Source: Desarmillaria ectypa (Eukaryota > Basidiomycota > Agaricomycetes > Agaricales > Physalacriaceae). From it: DNA of 64,000 nucleotides. The translations under genes were made by a program, and so were the position numbers. Below, piece by piece: positions 37,040 through 47,990 of this stretch. Below the pieces are notes generated by a model. The model made no database searches, was not told the DNA's origin, and worked only from the letters and a program-made list of their open reading frames with translations. The DNA lies in the NCBI GenBank assembly GCA_030407005.1, contig JAUDYN010000003.1, positions 3,968,001 to 4,032,000 on the forward strand, written 5' to 3'. Each line of letters starts with the position of its first letter. Position 1 is the stretch's first letter.

Positions 37040-38794
37040 ATGGCATCGTCCTCTACCGCAAACTTGTTATACCGACAACTCGACGAACGCCTCGACACCA
37101 GTACCTTTTTGTCAGTTTATTCCTACAATGCTCAGAAGCATAAGCAGCAATTTCGCAATAAAGCAGCCCTTCAGTTTGCCTTGTTGCGACTCCACGCCCT
37201 CTGCTACTCCACTGCTACTCCTCAACCACTACGACCTGGTTTCTATTCCGAACTGACTAACCATGTTTCCATTCCGAACTGACTAACCATGTTTCCGAGT
37301 TGCTCAAGTTATATAAGAACAAAGTTCGCCATGCGCGGTGAGTGAGCCATTCATCGATGGCGCTTGACTTGGATTGATCGTGGTCTAGCATGGAACGGCA
37401 TGTCCGGTACCTCCTTCATCTCGCCTTGATCATAGCAGACGCTCACGAACTGCTCGCGAACATGGCCCTGACACTCATTGACATCATTGAGGGCGAGGAA
37501 AGCCAGATGATCGATGATCCTATACTCCACTGTCATAATTCCTATGTCAGCATCAATGATGAGATGAACCATTTAATGAAATGCCTCAATAACGTTCACT
37601 CTGTAAGGTTTTTTTTTCTTTTTCGCGACGTGGGTAGTCTATCATTTAAACGCCGTATACAGGAATCTCCCTACCCGGCACAGATCACACTTCTCATTAG
37701 CCGTGTTGGCAAATACATCAATGTCTTCGCTGCACTTCTGACTCTTACAGCGTCTGTGATGAATCTTGTGAAGAATGGCAGCGACGCTACTATGAACGTA
37801 ATCTCGGCTTCCTTCGCGTTGATTGCTGTTCTCTGCATGACTGTAGGCAAGTTTTTATCCTGTTAAATCTTGACTCCAGTTAAAACATGCCATGCTCTTC
37901 CAGCCAGCTCAATAGTTTCACCGGACACCATAATTGAGGTTCAAGACTTGACCACGAAAATGGAAGGAGACATTTATACTGTTGTCATTGCATGGCGAGA
38001 ACTATCTGAATTGCTCCGACTCATATCTTTGAAACAACCAATACCTTCACATAGTAACCTCTTTCTTCAGAGTTTCAAGAGACACGTAGGTCTTCCCACC
38101 TGGCATCTGCTATAATGTTGAGCTGACCTAAGTATGATTCTAGTTCTGTATTGATGGCGTCACGCTCATAAATTGTTTAGCATTCAACCTCGGTGTAGAT
38201 CAAGACGTCTATAAGCGAGTTAGAATGATTCCCCGCCCAATTGAAAGCAATGTTCTCGATCGTGCCAAACGTATCAAGAATAATATTTGCCTCAGCGACG
38301 CGCGGCACATCCAATCCCATATTTCTACTACGAGTTGTGCTAAGGGCCTTATTAATGGTCTTTCCCCTTTATCGACTGTCAAGTCATCAGACTCTCGGAC
38401 TAAACCCCTGCTACCATTGCATATCGTGATGTCGCCACAAACGATGAGTCCAGAGCACCGGCAGTCAACACTTTCCTCCGCATCTCTCATCGAAATACTG
38501 GATTCAGACCCCTCATCATCTGCGTCTGCCCCGGGAAGAATTGCCGATGCCTCTGAAGATCTCTCCGCCTTGGTGAGCGCCGAAGCGGAAACTTCTGGAA
38601 TTAGCGAAGATTCTTCCATACCACAGACGACTGCCGCGAGAAATGCTCTCGTGAAAGGGCGGTCATACTCAGTTCACAGTGGGATGGGAAGAACTACGGT
38701 TTCGACGAGTAACCCCAATGAACAGGTCACTGAGCGGAATGGTGCTGGTGCGAGTCATCTTGAGAGTCGTACATACCGTCGCAGGACTCGCTAG
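37040..38794 (+). pseudogene. Hypothetical helical protein with two adjacent hydrophobic segments, frameshifted by a 26-bp tandem duplication
   Basis: Exons run 37040-37337, 37389-37602, 37663 to about 37800-37864, about 37905-38085, and 38144-38794. Exon 1 reads ANLLYRQLDERLDTSTFLS and LQFALLRLHALCYS, then FYSELTNHVS. It is thrown out of frame because 37245-37270 is repeated exactly at 37271-37296. Removing one unit restores SELLKLYKNKVRHAR, which splices in frame to MERHVRYLLHLALIIADAHELL. Later exons carry YINVFAALLTLTASVMNLV and VISASFALIAVLCM, two neighbouring hydrophobic helices, then a helical part (VVIAWRELSELLRLI), an exon FCIDGVTLINCLAFN, and a Ser-rich tail ending RTYRRRTR. The intron near 37.85 kb is uncertain. 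Family unknown. Confidence 0.6.
37245..37296 (+). repeat. Exact tandem duplication, 2 x 26 bp
   Basis: The 26-base unit beginning ATTCCGAACTGACTAACC occurs twice back to back with no mismatch. The length is not a multiple of three, so it shifts the reading frame inside an exon. The absence of any mismatch suggests a very recent event or an assembly artefact. Confidence 0.97.
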
Positions 38795-40294
38795 CTGCCA
38801 TCATCGCCGACCACTACATGTAGTCATGAAGGAAGGCAACATGCACTTGGACGGGGTCTATGCTGCACGAGCTGGGACAGTGGGAGGCGGGTTGATGTGT
38901 TTCTTTGGTCTTTTCATCGTATTGTCGGCTTCTTTCATGATAGGTGTGGTCAAATGGTGATGCATAGTCTGGATGTGTTGCTGATATGTCCTAAATGCAA
39001 TCGATGGATTTAGCTGTGGAAAAAAATAGCCAGAACTATATGGAAACAGTAATGACTGCCCGGCATGCGAAACTGCGGCGTACCAGAAATTCGTCCGCAT
39101 TGGCAGGTGGGGTTACGATGAGCTGCAATCGGACCATGCATACCATCGTGTGCAGTCGGGATATTGATTTGTCGAATGATGATCGGTGTTGAATTGGGGG
39201 TCTAGGTCGGAAGCTTGGACAATAAGGGCCTCGTCCGCATGCAAGGTGCTCCCAAGATAACATATGCATGCAGCCGTGTACAATTCGATGTCACCTGCGC
39301 GCGTAGGGTCAGTGATTAAGAGGTCTTCTTGAGGTATGTCACCGTCTTGTGTGAAAAAGAGTAATGTTGAACACTACGGTGCCGGATGACCAGCCAGAGT
39401 ATGGATGGTTACCGTGTGTGCGAGAGGGTTTAACTGTATCAGTCTCACGTACAGAAAGGACCAGAGGAAAGGATTTAGACGGTATGTAGGCAGAAGAAGG
39501 AAGCACTGGCAGATATACTAATATTGACTCAGAATGCTTGGAACTTGGCCGCGAGATGTTGAAATCGCGTAGCAGAATATTACATCTGTGACAAACGCGA
39601 CATGGGGGGGCTAACAATTATATCGGCTGTGATTACTTATATGCTAACAAAATTCCCTCGGAAATTAACGAACACGTAAGTAAATCCGTACGAGAACCCA
39701 AGCAGTGCCGTTGCCGATGGACTGTCAGCACCACGAGAGTCCTATTTCTACCTTTGACAGAGTTAGCGGGAGAGTGCTACTTGGTGCCAACGGAGTGAGA
39801 ATATTCAGGAAGAAATCTAGTTATGACGTCACGCGACATTGCAATTTGCAGGATTGTTGGCAAGTTTTGGGCTACTGCCTTTGCCTTTACACTACCATGT
39901 CATCGATTCGTCGTCGTCACCGTCCTCTTCCGTAGGATACCTACAAACACTGACCTACTTAGAAACTCGCACAGAAGGACTCCCACTCTTCGAACGTCTA
40001 GACGACCAGAATCATGGAATCGAGACGGTCTTGGCAGAACTTCATTGACATTGAAGGCGGCCCTTAGGCTCGCTTGACCATTCAGCGATCTTGGATTGGC
40101 TGCAATGGTCTTCGAAATACCAGGAGCCATTTCCGCGAAGGGCTTATTCTCCCGCTGATGGTCTTGGGTTTCACTACACGTGCGGCGTTCACATTCTGCC
40201 GAAGTTTCGTTCTGTCACTCACCACGCGCTACAGTTACCGTCCCCGGCCTTATAATGCCTTGCAATAGTCTTGTGTGTTCACCATTACAACAGT
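38795..40294. other. Intergenic, no supported gene
   Basis: Open frames here are short and inconsistent between strands. The last ~100 bases are the promoter side of the peroxidase gene; no clear TATA box was identified. Confidence 0.45.
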
Positions 40295-42132
40295 ATGCCC
40301 ACCCTCGGATATTCGCTGGTCTTTTTGACCTTTTTAACCGGGTTGTACGCGTACACATGGCCTTCGAACATCGATTATCTCGAAGGCGTTATATATCAAC
40401 AGGCGGGGTACCGTCGATTTGGCATCATCGACGAAGTGTCACCATGCAGTTTTTCAAGCGACGGAGAAGGGAGGCAAGCTGCAGCGGAATGGGTGCGTTT
40501 ACTACCAATTTCTCTCATGCCAAAACTCGTTCTTATTGGCTTGTAGGTCCGGACTGCATTCCACGACATGATAACTCATAATGCGGCTGATGGAACTGGC
40601 GGAATGGACGCATCAATCATGTTTGAGATGGACAGACCAGAGAACCCGGGAACAGCGTTCAACGGGACTATGAATTTCCTGAACAATTTTTACAACATAC
40701 GGACCTCCATGGCCGACCTTCTTGCGGTCGCAGTGTATGCTGCTGTCAGGACCTGTGGTGGTCCTCGTCTCGCTATGAGGGGAGGCCGTATCGATGCTAC
40801 CGGTGCCGGCCCTGCAGGAGTCCCCGAACCCACCAACGATTTGGATACCATTGTCACTCGGTTCGCGACCGCCGGTTTCAACACAACAGAGATGATACAA
40901 TTGGTGGCCTGCGGACATAGTCAGTCTTTATTCCCTCTCTCCAGAAGCCAGCATCATCTAATGTTCATTTCAGCCCTTGGTGGCGTACACGGCGTCGACT
41001 TTCCTGATATCACTGGAGACAATAATACTACGAATTTCGTCCACTTCGATAGTACTTTCAGTTCTTTTGACTCTGCAGTCGTCACTGACTACCTTGATGG
41101 CACTACCGAGAATCCCCTAGTCGTTGGACCAGAAGGTTCCAATTCCGACCTGCTCGTGTTCTCAGCGGACGGCAACACAACAATGCAGTCAATATCAGAT
41201 GATAAATCATTTTCAAACACTTGCCAGGCTATGCTCCAGCGGATGCTTGAGGTCGTCCCCTCTTCTGTCACGTTGTCGGAGATAATCGACCCAATTCCTA
41301 TCAAGCCCATAGCGATTCAGTTGACGTTCGACTCGAGCGGGTCCCTCACGTTCACTGGAGAAATTCGTGTCCTGATATCGAACCGAAACGACACAGACCT
41401 TACAGTTCAGCTGCATTATGCTGATCACGATGGGAACCTTCCTTCGAATAACACAATTTCCACCGCAGAAATACACTCCACTGGATATGGCTATGATGCA
41501 GAGTTCAAGGTACGTCTGTATGCCTGTATTCCATACGCATGGCTAATAGGGCACTATAGTTCTACACGTTTTCAGCGGCGGTACCGAACGGCATCTCCTC
41601 CTTCGATGTATCTGTTGCTCCATCCTCTGGTGGAGAGGAGACGTACAATAACGGAGGTTCTGGGTATCCCATACAAGACAATATCATTTTTCTGAGTTCG
41701 CATTCGTGTCTCGTTCCAGAGACAGATGCGAATGGCAACTGGAACCTCACGGCGGTTGCAGCGGTAAGTGCCCTTGTCTATATTTCAATGTTTCTCGGGA
41801 ATGACACTGGTGCAGGTCCGGAATGACGCGTCGCTGACGAACCCTTCCTTTGATGTTGTGGTGAGGACGCAGCAGATTGATACACTCGTCCCTTCTTTAG
41901 CTGTAGAGTCTTCTGCGATGAAGGTCTGGAACTCGGATAGGTATGATGGCTTCACCCTATATGCGGGTCATTTCAGTCTCCCGATCTATTCGTGGTCGAC
42001 AACCTTTGATGTGACAGTGGGAGACTACGCGGATTCGTTCAAATTCTCTGACAGTCTGTCTGGTACCTGTGTAAGTGTAGCTTGTATAATATTCGACGTG
42101 CGAGTTGCTGATCAGCAATTTCGCAGTCATAG
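40295..42132 (+). CDS. Secreted fungal heme peroxidase (plant-peroxidase superfamily) with C-terminal extension
   Basis: There are six exons: 40295-40492, 40547-40919, 40974-41509, 41560-41763, 41816-42070 and 42127-42132; 1572 nt, 523 residues, introns 50-56 nt. The N-terminus (MPTLGYSLVFLTFLTGLYA) looks like a signal peptide. The distal heme site is WVRTAFHD (Arg68, His72) followed by HNAADGTGGMDASI, and the proximal site is LVACGHTLGGVHG with His190. AMRGGRIDATGAGPAGVPEP between them is the usual ligand-side loop. The second half (about 300 residues, beta-rich with many N-x-T/S sites) is an added domain. Such enzymes use H2O2 to oxidise small substrates; the class and substrate cannot be told here, and the manganese or veratryl-alcohol residues of ligninolytic class II enzymes were not identified. 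Intron 2 is 54 nt and stop-free, so a retained-intron isoform would stay in frame. Confidence 0.85.
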
Positions 42133-42672
42133 GAAATATTTCCTGAAATATGTCCACGTTTGCCAGCGGTAAGGTGAAAATAATATGGGATGTATAGTAC
42201 TACATTGTGAGTGCCTAGGTCCTCAGGTGCCCGACGTGTGTTCTCTGTGCTGGCGAAACAGCTGCGTGAAGCAGAGGGACTTCATGAGATATGTCAATCG
42301 CGACCGCCAAGATCTGAGACGTAATGCATAAAAGTATGCTGAAAGTATTGATGTGTGTCTGCTCTTGGGTTTTCTACTGGACAATGAGACTCTAGGATAG
42401 GCAGTTGCGAATCTTGCGAAAGGGGAATGCGAAGTTCAGCTTCTGCGTTCTGTGACCATATCAGGGAGTTGTCGAGCCCTGTAACCACAAGGAAGCGTGG
42501 CTCGTGCGCACATCAACTGTCGCGGAAACGGACGTTGAATTCATAATGGGGATAAATCCCCGGTTACATAAACACAATCTAAATAACGGCTCCGAGTCTG
42601 GTGATGTCAAGCAGAGATCGCAGTCGATCCGACATCCGTTTCTTGTCCAATTCCACTACTTCCTCTATTACT
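42133..42672. other. Intergenic between peroxidase and quinone reductase genes
   Basis: No gene supported; it contains the peroxidase 3' flank and the reductase promoter. Confidence 0.45.
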
Positions 42673-44023
42673 ATGCCTCTACCAACGACCATAAAGGCGG
42701 TCGTGATATCCAAGGCAAGTTTTGTAGGCGATTTTTCCATGACAAGGCCTTTGTTCAATAACTCCGGCTTCAGACCGGAGACTTTGATGTTATCGAGAAG
42801 GTTACACTACCTTTTCCAAAAGTCAATCCAGGAGACATCATTGTAAAGGTACCTCCTTTGTCAGTTATAATCTAAAGTATTTCCCACATTTCTGTTATAT
42901 GGAATACTTTGGCGTCAATTTCATTGATACATATTACCGGTATGTACATTCGTGTTCTCTCCTACCGTTCCCGCATCTCACTGCTCTCCATTACAGGAAA
43001 GGGCTGTATCCCATTAAAGAATTCCCTGCTGTCTTGGGAACAGAAGCATCCGGAACCATCGTTGCTCTTCCAACCGACGAAAACATCCTGAACAATCCAG
43101 ATTATAAGAAGCGGAACTACACTATCGGCAGTAAAGTTCTCGTTGTATGTACCATATACTCGTCGACCCAAACTCATTGATGGAAACAATGAAGTACGGG
43201 TTAGGAGCCCATGCAACGTACCTTTCGGTCCCATGGACAAAGGCGCACGCCGTGCCGGACTCTATCGAGACCAATGTTGCAGCAGCGGGTGGCGTACAGG
43301 CCCTAACGGCTCTGACCTTCTTCACTGAGGCGTATAACGTCAAGCAAGGCGACGTTATCCTTATACACACGGTAGCTGGAGGCCTCGGTTTGCTCATGAC
43401 CCAGCTAGCGAAACATCGGGGGGCCACCGTTATCGGTACGACATCGACGAAGGAAAAGGCTGAATTTGCCAAAGCAAACGGTGCTGATCATGTTATTCTT
43501 TATCCTGTGGAAGATACGGTTGAGCGGGTACTTGAGATAACTAAAGGTGAAGGTGTTCATGCAGTTTTTGACGGCGTTGGGAAAGACACGTATGCCGTCA
43601 GCTCTTTTTCTCGCATCTGATGATCCGCTGATTGGCTGTAGATTTGATAACAATTTGAAACTGCTGCGGCGTAAAGGTACGCTGGTGTCCGTCGGGAATG
43701 CGTCCGGCGCCGTTCCGCCAAAGTCTCCCATGGTGCTTATGAGCGGCAATTTCACCCTTTTGCGCCCTACGTATGTCCGTTGTTTGCGAGCGGTTTCTCT
43801 GCTAAGCAATTTTATTATTTCTAGGATGGGTAACTATATGGTGACACCAGAAGAAGCGCATCACTATACCACCGGGGTCTTTGATCTCATCTCGAAGGGT
43901 ATTTTTAAGATCAATATATTTAAAGAGTACCCTTTCACAGCGGAAGCAGTTCAGCAGGCCCAGAAAGATTTGACGAGTGGGAAGACCACCGGAAAGCTAT
44001 TGATTAACGTGTCGGACGAATGA
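42673..44023 (+). CDS. ZTA1: NADPH:quinone oxidoreductase (zeta-crystallin/ZTA1 family, MDR superfamily), splice sites damaged
   Basis: Exons are 42673-42714, 42774-42848, about 42899-42939, 42997-43144, 43195-43589, 43642-43770 and 43825-44023; about 342 residues, as expected for the family. MPLPTTIKAVVI, then GDFDVIEKVTLPFP and YFGVNFIDTYYRKGLYP, start the protein. The nucleotide-binding part shows AAAGGVQALTALTFFTEAY, GDVILIHTVAGGLGLLMTQLAK (glycine motif), ATVIGTTSTKEKAEFAKANGAD and VFDGVGKDTF. The C-terminus has VTPEEAHHYTTGVFDLI and GKTTGKLLINV. The zinc-binding residues of alcohol dehydrogenases are absent, as normal for quinone reductases. Intron 1 uses a GC donor (GCAAGT, 42715). Intron 2 (from 42849) has no AG where its acceptor should be (TTATATG before GAATAC), so correct splicing of exon 3 is doubtful. 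It could be a recent pseudogene. Confidence 0.8.
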
Positions 44024-44371
44024 TTACTATATAGGCGATAGTACTCTTCAACATGGAATACAAGTAATATTTGTGTACATTCTATAGCCGATTGGAGGTT
44101 TGTCTTTGATTTTAGTCAGCAGTCGTTGTGACAACCTCTCTTATGCAACACGCTGTGAATTGCCGAATATGAGATACAGGTGAGCACTAACCTACTTCAT
44201 ATTTCTTGCCTGTCATTTCGAAGATGGGAGGGGGAAAGGATGAGATGAGGTGATCCGTCACAAAAAAAGAGTTCTCCGTGAACGTGGAAGCGACGATCAT
44301 TGAAATTTCCAGAACTCAGATTGATAGTTTAGAACGTAGGGACCATCAATCGAAAGGAAGCACTATAATTA
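44024..44371. other. Convergent 3' flanks
   Basis: About 350 bases lie between the stop of the quinone reductase (plus) and the stop of the rhodanese gene (minus). They hold UTR/terminator DNA only and no gene. Confidence 0.5.
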
Positions 44372-45031
44372 TTAGTTCACGCCGATCACAACACGCAATT
44401 TCTTCGTTTCCCCTTCTACCCAATCAAGCCACGACCCTTTGAAGTTGAGGATACTGAGGCGACATCAGTTTAATACAGATTACAGAAATGAGAAAACACA
44501 CTTGGTATATCCGCTTCGCTTCGCGACATCACTAGCTGAGGTACTCCGCTTCCCACTTCGACAGTAAAAGGTAATTTCTTGTCGTACTCCAGGCTTCTTG
44601 AAGCCGAACTTTGTTGAAAACTCTTTTGGAGACATATGCAGGGCATCTCCAAGCACTGTCAGTGGTATGTTGACGGCGGAGGGGATCATGCCTTGCGTGA
44701 CCTCATCTGGTTCACGGACGTCAATGAGATAGGCGTCCTGCCAAGGATTGGGGTCAGCGATTTAGCTCTAAGTAGCAGTTAGATGTCTTACAGAACTTGA
44801 GCTCTCTGTCTTTGGCTTCAACTCTTCGTAAGTTATGACCTTGACATCCCAGTCTCTAATTAAATCGTCGTCACGCTCCCTTGCAGCCTTACAGGCGGCA
44901 TCGTCATCGGAATTGGGTGGGGGCACCGTCGATTCGATTCGAGCACGAAGCAAGACTGGACGAAATACTGGGACGAGGCGAGGCGAATAATGGGTGGCCA
45001 TCCTTGCGGTCTGAAGCGTTAGGCGCAACAT
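44372..45031 (-). CDS. Mitochondrial rhodanese-domain sulfurtransferase
   Basis: There are three exons, 44792-45031, 44502-44737 and 44372-44453; 558 nt, 185 residues; introns 54 and 48 nt. The first ~40 residues (MLRLTLQTARMATHYSPRL and on) are rich in Arg, Leu and Ser without acids, a typical mitochondrial presequence. The single rhodanese domain follows: VITYEEL, DAYLIDVREPDE, GMIPSAVNIPL, then ITFYCRSGKRS with the active-site cysteine (about residue 139) in a CRSGKRS loop, and NFKGSWLDW near the end. Such proteins move sulfane sulfur from thiosulfate or persulfides to acceptors, similar to yeast RDL1/RDL2. Catalytic residues look intact. The start is the first ATG; an upstream open frame lacks one. 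Confidence 0.88.
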
Positions 45032-45671
45032 TTTATAGGACGACAAGATGACAAAGCTCCAGAGCTAAGTACGCAACGCTTGTCTGAAGATTACTCAGGA
45101 TTACAACATCGATCCGAGGGTCCACGGAGGAATCCGATCTTCGCTGATTTCTTCTGTTCCTACCATTCAGTCCTTTGACAAGTTCATTCGGAATACTATT
45201 GACGTGGCAACAGGGATAGGTGCATTTACGGAAGGATTACAAGGTGACGCAGGACTATCGTTCACCTTCGTTCATGAATGAATCTCGCATTCTTGCCCGT
45301 ACTCTTCTTGACTCTTCCTCCTCCAACTTTACAACTCCATGAACCCAGAAATCTTTTGCAACGGCATATCTTGTACTTCTAGAAGCACATGCTTATGTAC
45401 CTGGATCCAAGGCAACCCTTAGGCTAGCCAAGACGTCCGAGCCTATCCGGACAAGTCATTTCGACGTCTCTACGAATTGTTTTTGTCAGCTCATTTTGTC
45501 TTTACGTTGAGCTTGGCTTGGTATGCCAAGATTTTTGGCAGCAAAATAATAATAATTTATGCAGCTAAACTCACTGCCGGATAGTGCTAACGCTCATGAT
45601 CTATATAAGAGCAAGGAGACTCAATCTTTGGGTAGTTTTGCATATTCCATAGCCTCTCGGCGAAGCTTATC
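45032..45671. other. Intergenic, divergent promoter region
   Basis: It separates the minus-strand rhodanese gene from the plus-strand BIM1-like copy 1. No gene is seen apart from the promoter features near its right end. Confidence 0.45.
45601..45612 (+). promoter_or_regulatory. TATA-like box before BIM1-like copy 1
   Basis: CTATATAAGAGC lies about 65 bases upstream of the ATG at 45672, a normal distance for a fungal TATA element. It shows that the decayed gene once had its own promoter. Confidence 0.5.
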
Positions 45672-46262
45672 ATGCAACTAGTTTTCATTGGACTGTTGGC
45701 CTTCTAGACTCGTGTAACGTGTGCTCATTCCCGTTTTTTTGCACCCTGAACCTCGTGGTGTCTTTGTGTCCGACACTGAACCTGATTTCTGTGGCAAGTA
45801 CCTAGTTGTCACGATCTTTGAAACATGGCTCATCTTTATACCAGGTGGTTGTACCAATGCGGTCAGTAACAGAAGTCAGTTCCCGCTCTCGGGCGGATTC
45901 TTTGGTCTTAGTACAGGGCCCACTGGATTTACAGGTAACATATTCGAAATTCGACAACTTTTTGCCTATCCCTTACCGGCTTTACACTAGCTGGAGTGTT
46001 ATCCACAGCGCAGAATCCTATGTCCTTTGACAACCTTACGTCTGGTGGAGAACAGCAACTTGTACGCTCTTAGGCTCGAGAAGCGAACGGGGGAACATTC
46101 TGTATTCCATTGCCTCTCAGTTCCGCAGGAATTGCAGGGGCTGAGGACGGCGCCAACGTCATGATTCAGGTAACTTACAAGCATTTTAATAAGGCGACGC
46201 GTGTACTTATTTTTCAACGTGCTAAGATTGTACTCGATGGCTCGGATAGCAGCTTATATCAG
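45672..46262 (+). pseudogene. BIM1/X325-type copper protein, decayed copy 1
   Basis: The family is secreted, LPMO-like and binds copper through the N-terminal histidine exposed after signal cleavage; it is GPI-anchored in Cryptococcus Bim1. The signal peptide MQLVFIGLLAF is followed by TAG, and then the mature start is out of frame (one base lost near the expected HF/HS). HPEPRGVFVSDTEPDFC continues, then a GC-donor intron (45794-45844), GGCTNAVSNRSQFPLSGGFFGLSTGP, an intron, and AGVLSTAQNPMSFDNLTSGG. A second TAG follows VRS, then REANGGTFCIPLPLSSAG and an exon VLDGSDSSLYQ. The usual final CADL exon and GPI tail were not found. At least three lesions make it non-functional. Confidence 0.75.
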
Positions 46263-46338
46263 GTTTGACGTTTCCTAGTATCTAAACTTTACCGTTGCTC
46301 AGCACCTCTATTCATTGGGCCTCCAAAATCAAAGAGAA

Positions 46339-47152
46339 ATGAAGTTTCCCCTTCTCGCCGCCGTCTTCGCCCAAGTGGCCAGTGCCCATTTCCAACTTCA
46401 ATTATCTGATCCCCGGGGAGCTTTCAATGAGGAAAATGAGCCCACGTTTTGTGGTATGTTGTCACCTCTCTTCCCGACACTATCAGGTCGCTTATTACGC
46501 CTTCTTAGACGGATACACCTCGGTTGCACAAAATAGAACCGAGTTCCTACTTGACAGCGGCTTTTTCTCCCTAATTTGGGAGCATCCTACATGAACAGGC
46601 ACGGCGCAAGTTTCGTGGTATGTGTGGCTTTACTAACGTAAATGATTTAGCGGCTATGTACCTGTGAATATCGTCCAACCCGACCTCGTTTGATGATTTT
46701 AAGCAAATCGTGCCGTTTTTTTCCAACTAGAAGGAGAAGGAACCTTCCGCCTTCCTTTGAACCTTTCTTTCACGAATGCTACTGGTCTTACAAACTGCCA
46801 AAATGCTGCTATTCAAGTGCATTTCAAGTTATCGGGCCGCACTATGAATTAACGTGTTAGCGAACAGATCTTGTTCAATGGAGGCGATTTACAGCTCTAC
46901 CAGGTACCGTTGTATTTTCTCCTTGGCTTGACGCGACGCTGATGATGGTACAAGTGCTCCGACCTGACGTTGTTCGGCAGCTTTAGTCTTTCCCAGAGCA
47001 TAGATGCAATTTGTACGAATACTACGTCGAACTCGACAGATTCGAATTCTGAATCAGGCTCGGGTTCTAGTTCTGCACTCCTTACGAGATCCCTGTCGTT
47101 GTCCAGGCTCGTTGTATGTATTGTTGGTACCATGGTATTCCTCTTCATGTAA
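46339..47152 (+). pseudogene. BIM1/X325-type copper protein, decayed copy 2
   Basis: Signal peptide MKFPLLAAVFAQVASA is followed at once by HFQLQLSDPRG, which exposes the copper-binding His. NEENEPTFC then splices to DGYTSVAQNRTEF and LDSGFFSLIWEHPT, where TGA stands in place of the expected Trp. Further on, SNPTSFDDFKQIVPFF and QLEGEGTFRLPLNLSF are in different frames across a T-run (one extra T). A last intron pair leads to ILFNGGDLQLYQ and CSDLTLFGSFSLSQSID. A Ser/Thr-rich stretch and a hydrophobic end (LSLSRLVVCIVGTMVFLFM) form a GPI-anchor signal. The gene is complete in layout but has a nonsense codon, a frameshift and a doubtful segment near 46650. Confidence 0.78.
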
Positions 47153-47990
47153 TAAATGATGACGGTGGCATCGTTATGCCCGACATATTTTCTGAATGAC
47201 TCCGACTTGAGGCCACTATGGGATTGAACGATCTCCGAGATGGCTCTTATCGGATGAGAAGGGGATCTTCTCCGAGCCTTTGAATGACACTGGCGAAAAG
47301 GTACTATTTTTGCTGTTTCTTTCTCTCGGCCTAGCGCTATCCAGACGAGCACTAGAGAAGAGGTCTCTAAGGCTGCTGCAGAAAATGAGACGCTCAGTCT
47401 GGTCAAACCGCCGCCTTGTTTGTTCCACAGCGGGACGCTTACTTCGATGGCAGGAATCAAAGCTGGAAGGGATGATTTCGATGAAGGGCGGGAGGGGCGA
47501 AACGACGAAGACTCTGGCAGTTACCCTTAGAGGGGTGCTCGCCGATGCAGGAGTTATTAGATGCACTAGGTGTATGGTTGTAGTGCCGAGTTCGCTGTGC
47601 GACATGCCATCCCGCCTCTGTAGACAGAGCTGAAAGCTGGCTGGTAGGTCCACCTTTGGTCCGAATGAAACCTGCTTCGCGCTGGGTACGGAAGAGCCTT
47701 AAACCCGCCAGACAAAGCCTCGACTGCCTTGGAAAGTTTCACTATCCAGCAAGCACCTTACGCATGGGTCCTTCCATCAGTATTCTGTCCTCATTAAGAC
47801 GTGAAATAGTAAGCTGAGATACGTGCGTTGGTGATCAGCTTAGATCACTCGGTTTGATCTTTGCTTAACTGGACGATACGTCTGACGTTAATCAGCGAAA
47901 TAAGAAGTAAGCGGTATGAAGCGCAGCAGGAGAATTGGGAGGCGAATTGATTTTGTCGGAATATTTGCATTAAAAAATACGACTATTCAA
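47153..47990. other. Intergenic with a possible gene remnant
   Basis: A short plus-strand stretch around 47230-47300 reads LSDEKGIFSEPLNDTGEK in front of a donor-like GTACTA and looks like an old exon, but nothing convincing follows. Otherwise there is only the 3' flank of the RRM-like family gene. Confidence 0.3.

Noticed and set aside
47216..47653. 145-codon minus-strand frame beside the BIM1-like copies
   Set aside because: It overlaps an equally open plus-strand frame, has low-complexity basic/serine composition, and has no linked exons.
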